NCBI GenBank assembly: GCA_025450355.1
Contig: JANWHR010000237.1
Span: forward strand, 1 to 6,824
DNA from: Micropepsaceae bacterium
Lineage (GTDB): Bacteria > Pseudomonadota > Alphaproteobacteria > Micropepsales > Micropepsaceae
Length of the DNA stretch: 6,824 bases
Direction: 5' to 3'
In this document: positions 5,614 through 6,824 of the stretch, one piece after another
How positions within the stretch are numbered: position 1 is the first letter of the stretch
How the letters are laid out: each line of letters starts with the position of its first letter
The notes under the pieces: model-generated
What the model was told of the DNA's origin: nothing
Seen by the model: only the letters and a program-made list of their open reading frames with translations
The model's database searches: none
Position numbers and translations under genes: made by a program

Positions 5614-6657
5614 ATGAATTTCCGCAGCCTGCTGAAATGTTCGCTGTTCGCGCTCGCATTCGCGCCGCTGCCCGCGATGGGCGAATCCGCACTCGTCTAC
5701 GTGACCAACAGCGCCGGCGACCATGTCGATGTGGTGAATTCCGCCACCGATAAAGTCATCCAGCAGATTCCGATCGAAGGGGCGCACGGCATCAATTTCT
5801 CTCCCGACGGGACGCGGGTCTATGTCAGCAACGAATCCACCAGCACACTCGACGTGTTCGACCAAAAATCCGGCAAGCTGCTGAAAAAGGTCGTCCTTTC
5901 CAATCACCCCAACAACATCGCGGTGGCAAAGGATGGCCGTATCCTGGTGGGCATCGCACGCGGCCAGGGCGCGCTCGATATCATCGATCCGGTGAAGCTG
6001 GAGGTGGTGAAGACCATTCCCACACACGGCCGGCTGCACAACATTTACACCACCAGAGACAGCAAATACGTCATCACCGGTTCGGTGCAGACAGGCGTGT
6101 TTACCGTGATCGATTTGCAGAAGCAGGAAATCGTCTGGGAACACAAGTTCGACCACGGCGTCCGGCCGATGACCATCGAATCAAATCCGGACGGTTCGGC
6201 GAAGCGGGTGTTCGTCCAGTTGGCGGCGTATGACGGATTTGCGGTGCTCGATTTCAAGACCCATGAGGAAGTGGCGCGGATCAAGCTGCCGAATTTGAAA
6301 ACCGGTGTGGATATGGATCCTGGTCGCGAGGATGCACCCTCGCACGGGATTGGCGTGGCGCCGGATGGCAAAACCCTATGGGTGACCAGCATCCCGCAGA
6401 ATGCGGTGTTTATCTACAATCTCGCAGATTTGAAGCTGATGGATCAGGTCAAGCTTCCCGACCTGCAATTGCCGGGACGGCAGCTCGGCGGCGCCGTCGC
6501 AAACTGGGTGACGTTTACCCCCAACGGCAAAATCTACATTGCCAATTCGGGTCTGCGCTCGGTCACGGCGATCGATATGAACACGAAGAAAATCGTGGCG
6601 GTGGTGCCCGTGGGCGAAGTGCCCAAGCGGATCAACACGCTGGTCCTCAAGAATTAG
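5614..6657 (+). CDS. Periplasmic YVTN-type beta-propeller protein
   Basis: This 347-aa exported protein starts at ATG 5614, fixed by a near-perfect GGAGGA at 5601-5606, 7 nt upstream. The same frame is open upstream to 5158, but that stretch is antisense to the cytochrome gene and encodes no signal peptide at its start. The signal peptide is residues 1-23 (basic start, hydrophobic core, AMG before E24). The mature part is made of repeated YVTN/lactonase-like blades. Examples are LVYVTNSAGDHVDVVN at 27-42, 'NFSPDGTRVYVSN' at 61-73, 'GVAPDGKTLWVTS' at 247-259 and 'TFTPNGKIYIANSG' at 300-313. About seven blades fit the length. There is no CxxCH and no obvious catalytic signature. Such propellers often act as scaffolds or partners of periplasmic redox enzymes; a link with the divergent dihaem cytochrome is inference. 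Confidence 0.9.
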   Translation: MNFRSLLKCSLFALAFAPLPAMGESALVYVTNSAGDHVDVVNSATDKVIQQIPIEGAHGINFSPDGTRVYVSNESTSTLDVFDQKSGKLLKKVVLSNHPNNIAVAKDGRILVGIARGQGALDIIDPVKLEVVKTIPTHGRLHNIYTTRDSKYVITGSVQTGVFTVIDLQKQEIVWEHKFDHGVRPMTIESNPDGSAKRVFVQLAAYDGFAVLDFKTHEEVARIKLPNLKTGVDMDPGREDAPSHGIGVAPDGKTLWVTSIPQNAVFIYNLADLKLMDQVKLPDLQLPGRQLGGAVANWVTFTPNGKIYIANSGLRSVTAIDMNTKKIVAVVPVGEVPKRINTLVLKN

Positions 6658-6673
6658 AGGCGATCGAACAGAA

Positions 6674-6697
6674 GCGAGAGACATTCCCCTCTCTCGC
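6674..6697 (+). terminator. Hairpin after the beta-propeller gene
   Basis: GCGAGAGA (6674-6681) and TCTCTCGC (6690-6697) are exact inverted copies around an 8-nt loop, 16 bp after the propeller stop. A pyrimidine-rich stretch with CTCTTTT (about 6708-6714) follows on the plus strand, but not directly after the stem. It sits between two converging genes and probably ends transcription of the propeller gene; it may also act on the minus-strand gene. Confidence 0.55.
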
Positions 6698-6721
6698 GTC
6701 TCGTTGCTCTTTTCGTGCTTC

Positions 6722-6824
6722 TCAATTGACGCCGGCGAACTGCGCCAACGTCTTCCAGTCCGGATCATCCTTGGAGGCAAATTGCCGCCCGCCGGAATGG
6801 AAGAGATCGCCACCGGCTTCGGGC
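6722..6824 (-). CDS. Unknown protein, C-terminal fragment
   Basis: A minus-strand frame enters from the right edge and ends at TGA 6724-6722. It gives the last 33 residues or so, including GGDLFHSGGRQFA and DDPDWKTLAQF. The 'HSGG...F.S.DDPDW..L..F' pattern recalls the C-terminal end of some haem-binding (planctomycete-type cytochrome C) domains, where a HGG motif precedes a 'D-P-x-[YW]-x-x-L' helix. That is a weak resemblance from memory. The codons look normal for the window, and the frame converges on the propeller gene with a hairpin between them. The start and most of the gene lie outside. Confidence 0.4.
   Translation of the reverse strand, partial: PEAGGDLFHSGGRQFASKDDPDWKTLAQFAGVN

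Overview
The window looks like chromosomal DNA from a GC-rich (about 60% by eye) Gram-negative bacterium, most likely an alphaproteobacterium. The inference rests on the protein families, the Sec-exported c-type cytochrome with a neighbouring periplasmic beta-propeller, and the codon usage. No genus can be assigned from the sequence alone. I see no tRNA, rRNA, CRISPR array, transposase or phage gene.

Left part (1-4149), a membrane and metal-related set. The 5' end of a DUF445-type membrane protein gene leaves the window to the left. A 100-bp divergent intergenic region with three short inverted repeats separates it from a small DUF5132-type protein. Downstream, on the same strand, is a 1052-aa P-type ATPase with an unusual build: an N-terminal HMA_2-like (CxxC-less) domain fused to a P2A/Ca2+-ATPase-like core. 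Facing it, on the opposite strand, is a 157-aa protein with a second HMA_2-like domain and a C-terminal membrane-associated helix region. The two converging genes overlap tail to tail by 140 bp. DUF5132, HMA_2-ATPase and stand-alone HMA_2 protein together look like a functional module for cation or metal handling at a membrane. This is the most interesting part of the window. It may relate to metal-compartment systems such as ferrosomes, but the ATPase carries the transmembrane ligand set of a Ca2+/Mn2+-type pump rather than a heavy-metal pump.

Middle (4150-4486), 337 bp without a convincing gene. It holds the likely promoter and leader of the HMA_2 protein. It also holds a hairpin-rich segment with a perfect 8-bp-stem hairpin, which may be an interspersed repeat and/or the transcription terminator of the cytochrome gene.

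Right part (4487-6657), an export and electron-transfer pair. A periplasmic dihaem cytochrome c (minus strand) and a periplasmic YVTN-type beta-propeller protein (plus strand) are transcribed divergently from a 161-bp region. That region contains a 23-bp imperfect dyad, a candidate operator for co-regulation. A hairpin after the propeller gene separates it from the 3' end of another minus-strand gene cut by the right window edge.
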